Position numbers and translations under genes: made by a program. The notes under the pieces are model-generated. The model worked only from the letters and a program-made list of their open reading frames with translations, had not been told where the DNA came from and searched no databases. Shown one piece after another: positions 20,591-31,895 of a stretch of DNA of 64,000 nt (positions are counted from its first letter, which is position 1; each line of letters begins with the position of its first letter). Source of the stretch: Lysobacteraceae bacterium PS02340 (GTDB lineage: Bacteria; Pseudomonadota; Gammaproteobacteria; Xanthomonadales; Xanthomonadaceae); NCBI GenBank assembly GCA_029959605.1, contig JASCOC010000008.1, positions 98,209 to 162,208 of the forward strand. The letters run 5' to 3'.

Positions 20591-21469
20591 TCAGCGCCAG
20601 TCGATCGTCCCGCGCACGACGGTCTGCACGCGACCGCCGGACCAGACATCGCCGTTGCCGTCGACGTGCAGTTCGATGATCGCGTCGTGGCCGACTTCGC
20701 GGCCCTGGCTGCTGCGGTAGCGGCCATCGCTGCCGGGCAGGGCGTCGCGATCGGCCAGCCACGCGGCCAGCGTCGCGTTCGCGGCGCCCGAAGCGGCGTC
20801 TTCGAAATGGCCGGTCGAACCGACGAAAGCGCGCACCGCGAGGTGATGCACCGGGTCACTGGAGCGCGCGAATGCGCACAGACCCATGCTGCCGGTGGCC
20901 TCGGCGAGTGCGCCGATCGCAGTCCAGTCCGGCGTCGCCGCGCGCAGGTCGGCTTCGCTCGCGAGCTCGGCCAGCCACCAGCGTCGCCCGCCATCCATCA
21001 GTACCGGCGGCAGCGCACCGAGTGGCATCGCCGCGAGCACGTCGCGCAGACGCGGATCGTCCGCCGATGCGGTCTCGACGACCGACGCGCGCGGTGTGCG
21101 CACAGCGATCGTGCGGGTTGGGCCTTCGCCGACGACTTCCAGCGGCAGCTTGCCGGCGATGCCGTCCTGCACCAGCAGGCCATCGCGCGGCGCCGCGATT
21201 CCGGCTTCGAGCACCACGTGCGCGGTGCCGACGCTCGGATGACCGGCGAACGGCACTTCGCGGCGCGGCGAGAATATGCGGATGCCGTAGCTGGCATCGT
21301 CGGACGTGGCCGGGAACACGAACGTGGTCTCGGGCAGGCGCGTCCAGCGGGCGATGGCCTGCATCGTGGTGTCGTCGAGGCCGTCGGCATCGAACACCAC
21401 GGCGAGCGGATTGCCGGCACCGGGCCGGTCGGCGAATACGTCCACCTGGACGAAGCGGCGGGTAGTCAT
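20591..21469 (-). CDS. PhzF family protein, copy 1
   Basis: The 292-residue protein belongs to the PhzF/DapF-like isomerase fold. It opens VQVDVFADRPGAGNPLAVVF and has PRREVPFAGHPSVGTAH, with the acidic residue near residue 45-50 (LPETTF) that matches the PhzF catalytic Glu. PhzF itself isomerises a phenazine intermediate, but most members are of unknown substrate. No phenazine genes are present. It follows a close paralogue by 38 bases on the same strand. Confidence 0.88.
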   Translation of the reverse strand: MTTRRFVQVDVFADRPGAGNPLAVVFDADGLDDTTMQAIARWTRLPETTFVFPATSDDASYGIRIFSPRREVPFAGHPSVGTAHVVLEAGIAAPRDGLLVQDGIAGKLPLEVVGEGPTRTIAVRTPRASVVETASADDPRLRDVLAAMPLGALPPVLMDGGRRWWLAELASEADLRAATPDWTAIGALAEATGSMGLCAFARSSDPVHHLAVRAFVGSTGHFEDAASGAANATLAAWLADRDALPGSDGRYRSSQGREVGHDAIIELHVDGNGDVWSGGRVQTVVRGTIDWR

Positions 21470-21507
21470 GGCGGGGCGTCACGCGGCGCGACAGTGTAGC
21501 GGCCCGC

Positions 21508-22377
21508 TCACCAGTCGAATGTTCCGCGGATCACCGCCTGCACCGCGCCGCCGATCCAGACCTCGCCGGCCGGGTCGATGTCGACCTCGACACGCCCATC
21601 GCGGCCCAGCTCGCGGCCCTGGCTGGCGACGTAGCGGACGACGCGGCCATCCTCGGCCCGGTCCATGTGCAGCCACGCGGCGATCGCGGCATTCGCGCTG
21701 CCGGTCACCGGATCTTCCGGCACGCCGTCGGCGGGGCAGAACGCACGCACCACGAGCGCATGATCGGCCGCGTCGCTGCGCCCGCAGACCGCGACGCCCA
21801 CGGCGTCGCTGGCCAGACACAGCGCGGCGATCTCCGCCAGCGGCGGCGCGAGCGTGCGCACGGCGGCGGACGTGCTGAGATCCACGCACCACCAGCGCGG
21901 GCCGTTGTCGAGCAGCGCATGCGGCGCATCGATCGCGCCGAGTGCCTGCAGTACGGCGTCGAGCTGGGGCTCGATCCCGTCCGGCGAGGCGCGATGCACC
22001 GCGCGTGGGGCGCGCACGCTGGGCCGCGTGAGGCCGTCGCGCACGTCGATGCGCACCGGCAGCAGACCGGCTGCGCACTGCTGCACCAGCGCACCGGACC
22101 GCGGCGTCGCGAGCCCCTGATCCAGCGCCGCCCAGGCCGCGCCGACGCTGGGATGGCCGGCGAAAGGCAGTTCCTGGCGCGGGGTGAAGATGCGCACGCG
22201 ATAGTCCGCGTCGGCATCGGGCGGCAGCAGGAAGATGGTTTCCGACAGGTTCGTCCAGTTCGCGATGGCCTGCATCGCCGCGCCATCGAGCCCGTCGGCA
22301 TCGACGACCACGCCGAGCGGATTGCCGGCGCCGGGCCGGTCGGCGAACACGTCCAACTGCAGGTAACGACGAAGCAT
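21508..22377 (-). CDS. PhzF family protein, copy 2
   Basis: The 289-residue protein shares the DVFADRPGAGNPL opening, the LSETIF acidic position and PRQELPFAGHPSVG with copy 1, so the pair arose by tandem duplication. The ATG at 22377 starts MLRRYLQLDVF. A much longer frame upstream is antisense to lysAC and is not used. Function is as uncertain as for copy 1. Confidence 0.88.
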   Translation of the reverse strand: MLRRYLQLDVFADRPGAGNPLGVVVDADGLDGAAMQAIANWTNLSETIFLLPPDADADYRVRIFTPRQELPFAGHPSVGAAWAALDQGLATPRSGALVQQCAAGLLPVRIDVRDGLTRPSVRAPRAVHRASPDGIEPQLDAVLQALGAIDAPHALLDNGPRWWCVDLSTSAAVRTLAPPLAEIAALCLASDAVGVAVCGRSDAADHALVVRAFCPADGVPEDPVTGSANAAIAAWLHMDRAEDGRVVRYVASQGRELGRDGRVEVDIDPAGEVWIGGAVQAVIRGTFDW

Positions 22378-22489
22378 CGGGTCTCTCGTGCGGCGGGGGG
22401 TTGCTTTAGAATCGCCTGTCATCGCGCGCGTTGTCACCGCATGCCGGTCTTCGCGCTGTTTTTCGCCCTCCATCCGAGACCCCACCTCG

Positions 22490-25077
22490 ATGTCCTCACC
22501 CCCTGACGATCGCTGGATCGTGCTCAAGTTCGGCGGCACTTCGGTGTCGCGTCGCCACCGCTGGGACACCATCGGCCGACTGGCGAAACGCCGGGCGCTG
22601 GAGCAGGACGCGCGCGTGCTGGTGGTGGTCTCCGCGTTGTCGGGCGTCACCAACGAACTCACCGCGATCGCCGACGGCGCCGCGGATTCGGCCGCGCGCG
22701 TCGCCGCGCTGGTCGAGCGGCATCGCGCGTTCGTCGCCGAACTCGAGCTCGATGTCGATGCCGTGCTCGGCACGCGTCTCGCCGCCTTGCAGGCGCTGGC
22801 CGCCGATGCGCGCGCGGCGACGCGCTCGCTCGACTGGCAGGCCGAGGTGCTGGGGCAGGGCGAGCTGCTGTCCTCGACGATCGGCGCGGCGTATCTCGCG
22901 GCGCAGGGTCTGGACTTCGGCTGGTGCGATGCGCGCGACTGGCTGGACGCGGTGGCGCTGCCGAACCAGAGCGACTGGGCGCTGCGCCTGTCGGTGAACT
23001 GCAAGCGCGAACCCGATGGCGACTGGCGCGCACGCTTCGCCGCGCAGGCGCCGCGGATGCTGCTGACCCAGGGCTTCATCGCCCGCCATGGCGACGGCGG
23101 TACCGCGATCCTCGGCCGGGGTGGCTCGGACACCTCGGCGGCGTATTTCGGCGCGCTGCTCGGCGCACGCCGCGTCGAGATCTGGACCGACGTGCCGGGC
23201 ATGTTCAGCGCGAATCCGCGCGACGTGCCCGACGCGCGCCTGCTCGCGCGACTGGATTACGCCGAAGCGCAGGAAATCGCGACCACCGGCGCCAAGGTGC
23301 TGCATCCGCGTTCGATCAAGCCCTGCCGCGATGGCGGCGTGCCGATGGCGATCCTCGATACCGAACGCCCCGATCTGCCGGGCACCGCGATCGACGCGAG
23401 CGCCGAGCCGGTGCCGGGCGTCAAGGCGATCAGCCGCCGCAACGGCATCGTGCTGGTGTCGATGGAAGGCATCGGCATGTGGCAGCAGGTCGGCTTCCTC
23501 GCCGACGTGTTCGAACGCTTCAAGCGTCACGGCCTGTCGGTCGATCTGATCGGCTCGTCGGAGACCAATGTCACCGTGTCGCTGGATCCGAGCGAGAACC
23601 TCGTCAGCACCGACGTGCTGGCGCGGCTGAGCGACGATCTGGCCGAAGTGTGCCGGGTCAAGGTCATCGCGCCCTGCGCGGCGATCACGCTCGTCGGCCG
23701 CGGCATGCGTTCGCTGCTGCACAAGCTGTCGGATGTGTGGGCCACATTCGGCAAGGAACGCGTGCACCTGATCTCGCAGTCGTCGAACGATCTCAACCTG
23801 ACTTTCGTCATCGACGAGGCCGACGCCGACGGTCTGCTGCCGGTGCTGCATGCCGAGCTGATCGACAGCGGCGCGATGCCGGTGTTTGATGAAACCGTGT
23901 TCGGCCCGAGCTGGCGCGAGATCGCCCACGGCCGCCGCGAGCGCGCGCCGCAGTGGTGGCAGGGCGCGCGCGACTCGCTGCTGGCGTTGGCAGAACCGGG
24001 CCGGCCGCACTACGTCTATCACCTGCCGACCGTGCGCGAACGCGCGGCCGCGCTGTCGAGCGCCGATGCGATCGACTGTCGCTTTTTCGCGATCAAGGCC
24101 AATCCGCATCCGGCGATCCTGCGCACGCTGATCGATGCCGGCTTCGGCCTGGAGTGCGTGTCGCAGGGCGAACTCGAACATGTGTTCGCCGTGCTGCCGG
24201 ATCTCGATCCGGCGCGTGTGCTGTTCACGCCGAGTTTCGCGCCGCGCGCCGAGTACGCGGCCGCCTACGCGCGCGGCGTCACGGTGACCGTCGACAACGT
24301 CGAAGCCCTGCGCAACTGGCCCGAGGTTTTCCGCGGCCGCGACCTGTGGCTGCGTCTGGATCTGGGACGCGGTGACGGCCACCACGCCAAGGTCGTCACC
24401 GGCGGCGCGGCGTCGAAGTTCGGCTTGCCGCTGGGTGCGTTCGATCAATTCCTGATCGCGGCCGAAGAAGTCGATGCGCGCATCACCGGTATCCACGCGC
24501 ATCTGGGCAGCGGCATCGAGACCGTGGCGCATTGGCGCGAGGTCTATGCCGAGCTGGCAGGCTTCGCCGATGTGGTCGGCACCGTCGACACGATCGACAT
24601 CGGTGGCGGCCTGCCGATTCCGTATCGTCCCGACGACGTGCCGTTCGACATCCCGGCCTGGGCCGCAGGCCTGGCGGCGATCAAGGCCGAGTACCCGCGC
24701 TATCGCCTGGCGATCGAACCGGGCCGCTACCTCGTCGCCGAGGCCGGCGCGCTGCTGACGACCGTGACCCAGGTCGTGGACAAGCTGGGCACGCGCCGCG
24801 TCGGTGTCGACGCCGGCATGCACAGCCTGATGCGGCCGGCGCTGTACGACGCCTGGCACGGCATCCACAACCTGACGCGTCTCGATGACGTGGTCGAGGC
24901 CACGGTCGAGATCGTCGGCCCGATCTGCGAATCGAGCGACGTGTTCGGTACGCGCCGCCGCCTGCCTGCCGCGACCCGCGAAGGCGACACCGTGCTGATC
25001 GCCGACGCCGGCGCCTACGGCTTCGTCATGGCCAATACCTACAACCTGCGGCAGCTGCCGCAGCAGGATGTTCTGGA

Positions 25078-25081
<4 letters not shown>
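22490..25081 (+). CDS. lysAC: Bifunctional aspartate kinase/diaminopimelate decarboxylase LysAC
   Basis: The 863-residue fusion carries both ends of lysine synthesis. The N-terminal aspartate kinase has VLKFGGTSVS near residue 12, GRGGSDTSAA near 204 and two ACT domains (~320-460). The C-terminal DAP decarboxylase has the PLP lysine in FFAIKANPHP (~535), LECVSQGE, IHAHLGSGIE, IEPGRYLVAEAG and CESSDVF. Aspartate kinase phosphorylates aspartate; the decarboxylase turns meso-DAP into lysine. This fusion is typical of Xanthomonadaceae. The ATG at 22490 precedes the first strand of the kinase; an in-frame ATG at 22388 adds unconserved residues. It overlaps murL by 4 bases. Confidence 0.95.
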
Positions 25082-26434
<1,353 letters not shown>

Positions 26435-26454
<20 letters not shown>

Positions 26455-27847
26455 GGCGATCGCCGCCAACGGCGGCCGCATCGCGCTGTGGGGTTGGGGT
26501 CGCGAAGGCCGCGCCGCCTGGCGCGCGATACGCAGCCGTGCGCCGACGCTGCCGCTGACGCTGTTCTGCAACGCCGACGAAGCCAGTGATGCAGCGACGC
26601 TCGGCGATGCGCTGCTGAGCTGCGATACCGGCATCGACGCCGCGCGGTTGTCGGCCTGCGCGGTCGTCGTGAAGTCGCCCGGCATCAGCCCCTACGCGCG
26701 CGATGCGATGGCCGCCGCCGCGCAGGGCACGCAGTTCGTCGGCGGTACCGCGCTGTGGTTCGCCACACGCGCCGCGCCGGGTGACGTTGCGGCCGGCACG
26801 GTCTGCGTCACCGGTACCAAGGGCAAGAGCACGACGACCGCGTTGCTTGCGCATCTGTTGCGCGCGCACGGCCTGCGCACCGCGTTGGCCGGCAATATCG
26901 GCCTGCCGCTGCTGGAACTGCTCGATGCCGACGCCGATGCCTGGGCGATCGAACTGTCGAGCTACCAGACCGGCGACGTCGCCACCGGCGGCGTGCGGCC
27001 CGACATCGCAGTGGTCACCAACATCTTCCCCGAGCATCTCGACTGGCACGGCAGCGAGGCGCAGTACATCGACGACAAGCTGGCGCTGGTCACGCGGGCG
27101 CGGCCGCGCATCGCCGTGCTCAATGCCAACGATCCGCGCCTCGCCGCACTGGTGTTGCTGGACAGCGAGATCCACTGGTTCGGCACGCCTGAAGGCTGGC
27201 ATCTGCGCGGCGATGTCCTGTATCGCGGTGGCACGGCGGTGATGGATACCTCGGGCCTGCCACTGCCCGGTCGGCACAACCGCGGCAATCTGTGCGCCGT
27301 GCTGACCGCGATCGAAGCGCTGGGCATCGACGCCGCGCCGCTGGCCGCGGCCGCCGCGGACTTCGTGCCGCTGCCACATCGCCTGCAGCCGCTCGGCACG
27401 CGCGACGGCGTGCTGTGGGTCAACGATTCGATCAGCACGACGCCGCACGCGACGCTTGCGGCGCTCGATGTCTATCGCGACCGGCGCGTCGCCTTGCTGG
27501 TCGGCGGCCACGACCGCGGTCTCGACTGGCAGTCATTCGCCGACGCGATGCGCAACGGTGCGCCGCACGCGATCGTGACCCTGGGTCAGAACGGCCCACG
27601 CATCTTCGATCTGCTGGCACCGGTCGCGCGCGACGCCGGGTTCCAGCTGTCCGCGGCCGATGGTCTCGAGTTGGCGATCGCACAGGCGCGCACGGTACTG
27701 GACGGCGAGGGCGTGCTGCTGCTGTCGCCCGGCGCGCCCAGCTTCGGCGCCTACCGCGACTACACCGCGCGCGGGCGCCATTTCGCGACGCTGGGCGGCT
27801 TCGATCCGGATGCGATCACGGCGATTCCGGGGATCGGGATCGCCTGA
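26435..27847 (+). CDS. murD2: UDP-N-acetylmuramoyl-L-alanine-L-glutamate ligase MurD2
   Basis: This 470-residue Mur ligase has an N-terminal Rossmann motif [13 protein letters not shown] (~residues 15-27), P-loop [12 protein letters not shown] (~125-136), [10 protein letters not shown] (~172) and [14 protein letters not shown] (~194). Beside murL it is best read as MurD2, which adds L-Glu instead of D-Glu to UDP-MurNAc-L-Ala. GTG at 26435 gives the expected start just ahead of the Rossmann strand, and overlaps murL; no closer ATG exists. Whether a canonical murD also exists elsewhere cannot be seen. Confidence 0.86.
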
Positions 27848-27967
27848 CGCAACGTGCCCGTCGGCCCACGGACGTGGTCCGTCGCGAACGCAGCCCGCTT
27901 CGTCGCATCGCCGTCTCCGTGCGCTGCGGTGCTGCGAGACTGGACGCCCATCGAACAGGACGTCGAC

Positions 27968-28195
27968 ATGGATCGCAGCGAACGCAACGCACGCGCCTGG
28001 CAGAACCCGGACAACTGGATCAGCCCGTGCTGGCTCGGTCTCTACCGGTCCGCGGACGATGACCGGCTGTGGGTGCCGAAGGTGCCGCGCGCGCTGGGAT
28101 GGACGGTCAATCTCGCCCGGCCGGTCGGCGCGCTCATCCTGATGGCGCTGGTGACCGCCGTGCTGTCGATCGCGTACCGCGTGCTCGGCGCCTGA
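27968..28195 (+). CDS. DUF5808-type small membrane protein
   Basis: The 75-residue protein has NPDNWISPCWLGLYRSADDD then RLWVPKVPRALGWTVNLARP, the pattern of DUF5808, and one C-terminal membrane helix (GALILMALVTAVLSIAYRV). The ATG at 27968 begins MDRSERNAR. It lies 120 bases after murD2 on the same strand and convergent with ispB. Function is unknown. Confidence 0.75.
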   Translation: MDRSERNARAWQNPDNWISPCWLGLYRSADDDRLWVPKVPRALGWTVNLARPVGALILMALVTAVLSIAYRVLGA

Positions 28196-28210
28196 CGGCA
28201 CCGCCCCAGC

Positions 28211-29209
28211 TCAATGCCCGCGTTCGACCGCGTAGCGCGCCAGGCCGCGCAGTGCGGCGACGGCATCGTTGTCGCCGAGCCCCGCGAGCGCAAGTTCGGC
28301 GGCTTCGGCGTATTCGAGCGCGCGGGCGCGGCTGTAGTCGAGGCTGCCGGCGGCTTCGATCGCGGCCAGCACTTCGGGCAGCGCATCGGTATCGCCGGTC
28401 TCGACGATGGTCCGCAGGCGCGCACGCACATCCGGCGCGGCCTGCGCCATGGCGTGGATCAGCGGCAGCGTGGCCTTGCCTTCAGCCAGGTCGTCGCCGA
28501 GGTTCTTGCCCAGCGCATCGGCGTCGCCCGAATAGTCGAGCACGTCGTCGGCGATCTGGAATGCGTAGCCCAGCTGCATACCGTAATCGTACAGCGCCTG
28601 CTGCGTCGCTTCATCCGCGCCGGAGGCCAGCGCGCCGAGCTTCGTGCCGGCGGCGAACAGCACCGCGGTCTTGCGCTCGATAACGTTGAGGTAGGCGGCT
28701 TCGTCGGTGTCCGGGTTGCGCACGTGCAGCAGCTGCAGCACTTCACCCTCGGCGATGCGGTTGGTGGTGTCGGCGAGGATGCGCATCACCGGCATGCGGT
28801 CGAGTTCGACCATCAGCTGGAAGCTACGCGAATACAGGAAATCGCCGACCAGCACGCTGGCCGCGTTGCCCCAGATCGCATTCGCGGTGCTGCGGCCGCG
28901 GCGCAGGTCGGATTCGTCGACCACGTCGTCGTGCAGCAGGGTCGAGGTGTGGATGAACTCGACGATCGCCGCCAGCTGGTGGTGCTCGGCGCCGACGGTG
29001 CCGGTCGCGCGGCCGGCCAGCATCACCAGCATCGGCCGCAGGCGCTTGCCGCCCGCCGAGACGATGTGTTCGGCGACCTGGTTGATCAGCACCACGTCGG
29101 AGGCCAGCCGGTCGCGGATCAGTGCGTCGATGGCGGCCATGTCGCCTGCGGCGAGGGCCTGGATCGCCGGCAGATCGAGGCGGGCGGCCGGTTGGGCGAC
29201 GTTGTTCAT
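28211..29209 (-). CDS. ispB: Octaprenyl diphosphate synthase
   Basis: The 332-residue trans-prenyltransferase has the first Asp-rich motif LLHDDVVDESDLRRG (~93) and the second QIADDVLDYSGD (~216), plus GGKRLRPMLVML. It makes the all-trans C40 (or similar) chain for the ubiquinone side chain from farnesyl diphosphate and isopentenyl diphosphate. Chain length cannot be fixed from sequence alone. It diverges from ssb. Confidence 0.93.
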   Translation of the reverse strand: MNNVAQPAARLDLPAIQALAAGDMAAIDALIRDRLASDVVLINQVAEHIVSAGGKRLRPMLVMLAGRATGTVGAEHHQLAAIVEFIHTSTLLHDDVVDESDLRRGRSTANAIWGNAASVLVGDFLYSRSFQLMVELDRMPVMRILADTTNRIAEGEVLQLLHVRNPDTDEAAYLNVIERKTAVLFAAGTKLGALASGADEATQQALYDYGMQLGYAFQIADDVLDYSGDADALGKNLGDDLAEGKATLPLIHAMAQAAPDVRARLRTIVETGDTDALPEVLAAIEAAGSLDYSRARALEYAEAAELALAGLGDNDAVAALRGLARYAVERGH

Positions 29210-29319
29210 GCAGGATCCGGGACAGGCAGGCCCGGAATTATAGGCAAGGCCCGATGGCGACGTGCGGCTGCCCCCCAGCGCCGCGTGCGGACCGCGCGGA
29301 CGGCGGGGGCAGGGCGCTT

Positions 29320-29325
29320 TATACT
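29320..29325 (+). promoter_or_regulatory. Candidate -10 box for ssb
   Basis: TATACT lies 56 bases upstream of the ssb ATG in the divergent ispB-ssb gap. I see no good -35 at 16-18 bases upstream. Confidence 0.4.
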
Positions 29326-29381
29326 GTGATGTCGAAATCCATCACGCCGGCCCGCAAGCTGGCGCAATCCAAGGAATTCCC

Positions 29382-29897
29382 ATGGCCCGCGGCGTCAACA
29401 AAGTCATCCTGGTCGGCAATCTCGGCAACGACCCCGACACCAAGTACACCCAGGGCGGCATGGCCGTGACCCGCATCAGCCTGGCCACCACCAGCGTGCG
29501 CAACGACAAGGACGGCAACAAGCAGGAGCGCACCGAATGGCACCGCGTGGTGTTCTTCGGCAAGCTCGGCGAGATCGCCGGCGAATACCTGCGCAAGGGC
29601 AGCCAGTGCTATGTCGAGGGCGAGATCCGCTACGACAAGTACACCGGCCAGGACGGCGTGGAGAAGTACACGACCGACATCGTCGCCAACGAGATGCAGA
29701 TGCTCGGTGGCCGTGGTGACGGCGGTGGTGGTGGAGGCGGTGGCGGTGGCAATTACGAACGCGGCAACCGTCCGCAGCGTTCGGCCGGTGGCGGTGGCGA
29801 CGCCCCGCAGCGCAGCGCCCCGCCGCAGCGTCAGGCGCCGCAGCAGCAGCGCCCCGCGCCCATGGACGACTTCTCGGACGACGACATCCCGTTCTGA
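29382..29897 (+). CDS. ssb: Single-stranded DNA-binding protein
   Basis: The 171-residue protein has the SSB OB fold: [34 protein letters not shown], and [13 protein letters not shown] ~55-residue Gly/Gln/Pro linker follows, then the conserved acidic tip [11 protein letters not shown] that docks replication and repair proteins. It binds ssDNA as a tetramer. AAGGA lies about 7 bases before the ATG. Confidence 0.97.
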   Translation: MARGVNKVILVGNLGNDPDTKYTQGGMAVTRISLATTSVRNDKDGNKQERTEWHRVVFFGKLGEIAGEYLRKGSQCYVEGEIRYDKYTGQDGVEKYTTDIVANEMQMLGGRGDGGGGGGGGGGNYERGNRPQRSAGGGGDAPQRSAPPQRQAPQQQRPAPMDDFSDDDIPF

Positions 29898-29930
29898 TCG
29901 GATATCGCTTCGCCTGATGTGCTGCACGAG

Positions 29931-29948
29931 CCCCCGAGCAATCGGGGG
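29931..29948. terminator. Hairpin between ssb and the convergent POT transporter gene
   Basis: A 7-bp stem (cccccga / tcggggg) with loop gcaa lies 33 bases past the ssb stop, then ttccgcgttt. It could serve both convergent genes. Confidence 0.5.
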
Positions 29949-29995
29949 TTCCGCGTTTCAGGGAACGCGTTCCGGATGACCGCGAAAGGCGCGGC

Positions 29996-31723
29996 TCAGC
30001 GCACCCCGTGCATCCAGCGCCGCACCAGCGGCGACAGTACGAAGTAGGCGATGCCCGAGCCCACGCCGATCCACAGCATCAGCTGGAACAGATCGGCATA
30101 GCGCGTGGCCGCGACCGCCATGTCGAAGGTCTCGCCTTCGAGCACCTCCATCGAGGTCAGCTTGCCGAACTGCGCGGCCAGCACTTCCGAATACGCGGTG
30201 GCCAGCCAGAACGCGCCCATCATCAGGCCGACGACGCGCGCGGCCGACAGCTGGGTCACCGCCGACAGGCCGATCGGCGACAGACACATCTCGCCCAGTT
30301 CCAGCAGGAAGTACGCCAGCACCAGCCACCACACGCTGGCGAGCACGCCGCTGCCGGCCGATTGCGCCGCCAGCATCAGCGGCACGAAGGCGAGGCCCGC
30401 GAACACCAGGCCGATCGCCATCTTCGCCGGCTTGCTCGGGTTGAGCCCGCGGCGGTCCAGCCATGGCCACAGCCACGAGAAGATCGGCGCCAGCACGACG
30501 ATGAAAAACGCGCCGAGGAAGGTCAGCGAACCCGCGGTCTGCGGCACCAGCACGACGTCGTGGACCAGCGCGATCGCGAGCGCGACGACCATCGCGATGA
30601 CCGCCGCCTTCGCCAGCCCGCCATGGCCGCGATCGCTGGCGCGCAGCGCAGTGACCATCAGGATCGGGCTGCTGGCGAGCGCGAAGATCGCCCATGGAAT
30701 GCCGGGCGTGTAGTTGCCTGGTGTCAGGCCGAACAGGTCCTTGGTCAGCATGCGGTCGGTGAACGTGACCCAGGAGCCGTAGGTCTGCTCGTAGAGGGTG
30801 AAGAAGATCAGCACGCCGATGATCAGCAGCACCAGCGCCAGCATCTGCTGGCGCTCGACTTTCGTGCAGTGGCGCACGAGGAACCAGACGAACCACACCG
30901 CGAGCGCGACGGCGATCAGGTGCATCGCGCCGTGCACGGTCCAGGTGCGCTGGATCAGCTGCCAGACCAGCAGCGCGCCGGCGACGCTGCCGGCGTAGAT
31001 CCACCACTCGCGCGACAGCGGGCCGACGCGTTCGCGCAGCTTCGCCGGGTCGTTGGGTTCGGCGAGGCCGTAGAGATACTTCTGGCCCCAGATAAAGACG
31101 ATCAGCCCGGCGATCATGCCGATACCGGCCGCGCCGAAGCCGTACTTCCAGCCGTAGGTCTCGCCCAGGAACGCGCACACCAGACTCGCGAACAGCGCGC
31201 CGACGTTGATGCCCGCATAGAACAGCGTGAACCCGGAATCGCGCCGCGGATCCTCGGGCGCGTAGAGCTTGCCGACGATCGTCGAGATGTTCGGCTTCAG
31301 AAACCCGACGCCCATGATGATCAGCGCCAGCGACAGATAGAACACCTGCAGCGCGGCCTCGTCGCGGATGACGATGCCATCGACGATCCGCGCCTGCTCG
31401 CCCTCGTAGGCCATGCCCAGATGGCCGAGCACCAGCAGTACGCCGCCGAGTACCACGGCCTTGCGCATGCCCAGATAGCGATCGGCCAGCAGGCCGCCGA
31501 TCACCGGCACCGCATACACCAGACCGCCGTAGGCGCCGAGCAGATCGAAGCCGGCGTCGTCGCCGAACAGGTGGTACTTGAGGATGTAGAGCAGCAGCAG
31601 CGCCTTCATCCCGTAGAACGAGAAGCGCTCCCACATTTCGGTGAAGAAGCAGACGAAGACGCCCTTGGGGTGGCCCAGAAAGTCCGCGTGCGACGCGGCG
31701 GAGGAAGCGGTGACAGCGCGCAA
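29996..31723 (-). CDS. POT/PTR family proton-dependent di- and tripeptide transporter
   Basis: This 575-residue transporter of the major facilitator superfamily has the POT motif EMWERFSFYGMK (ExxER, residues ~29-40) and about 14 membrane segments, with the PTR2 signature GxxxLLGAYGGLVYAVPVIGGLLAD region near 60-80. Such proteins import di- and tripeptides with protons. It diverges from a secreted S9 peptidase, which fits uptake of peptides released outside or in the periplasm. Substrate range is unknown. Confidence 0.9.
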   Translation of the reverse strand: MRAVTASSAASHADFLGHPKGVFVCFFTEMWERFSFYGMKALLLLYILKYHLFGDDAGFDLLGAYGGLVYAVPVIGGLLADRYLGMRKAVVLGGVLLVLGHLGMAYEGEQARIVDGIVIRDEAALQVFYLSLALIIMGVGFLKPNISTIVGKLYAPEDPRRDSGFTLFYAGINVGALFASLVCAFLGETYGWKYGFGAAGIGMIAGLIVFIWGQKYLYGLAEPNDPAKLRERVGPLSREWWIYAGSVAGALLVWQLIQRTWTVHGAMHLIAVALAVWFVWFLVRHCTKVERQQMLALVLLIIGVLIFFTLYEQTYGSWVTFTDRMLTKDLFGLTPGNYTPGIPWAIFALASSPILMVTALRASDRGHGGLAKAAVIAMVVALAIALVHDVVLVPQTAGSLTFLGAFFIVVLAPIFSWLWPWLDRRGLNPSKPAKMAIGLVFAGLAFVPLMLAAQSAGSGVLASVWWLVLAYFLLELGEMCLSPIGLSAVTQLSAARVVGLMMGAFWLATAYSEVLAAQFGKLTSMEVLEGETFDMAVAATRYADLFQLMLWIGVGSGIAYFVLSPLVRRWMHGVR

Positions 31724-31798
31724 TGCCGTGGTCCGGGCGGGCGAAGGCGCGAGTATAGGCCCGGCGCTTCGCGCTGCGGATGCCGTGCATCGGGGGGC

Positions 31799-31826
31799 TT
31801 GCCGGCTGATCGCGCATCGCTACGAT
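31799..31826 (+). promoter_or_regulatory. Candidate promoter of the first S9 peptidase gene
   Basis: TTGCCG (31799-31804), a 16-base spacer and TACGAT (31821-31826) lie 70 bases before the ATG, in the gap shared with the POT gene. Confidence 0.4.
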
Positions 31827-31895
31827 GAGGGCCGCCGTGTCCGGGGAGACCGTCTTCGACGATCGGGGCGCGGCGCAAGAGATCAGGAGTTTCGT

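Noticed and set aside
21508..23202. A longer 564-codon form of the second PhzF gene
   Set aside because: The additional N-terminus runs antisense through lysAC and lacks conservation; the PhzF fold begins at the ATG at 22377.
22496..24868. A 790-codon minus-strand frame opposite lysAC
   Set aside because: It is antisense to a conserved bifunctional enzyme and has no domain.
30008..31828. A 606-codon plus-strand frame opposite the POT transporter gene
   Set aside because: The translation is full of Gln/His/Arg repeats and has no motif; the minus-strand transporter carries the POT motif and explains the region.
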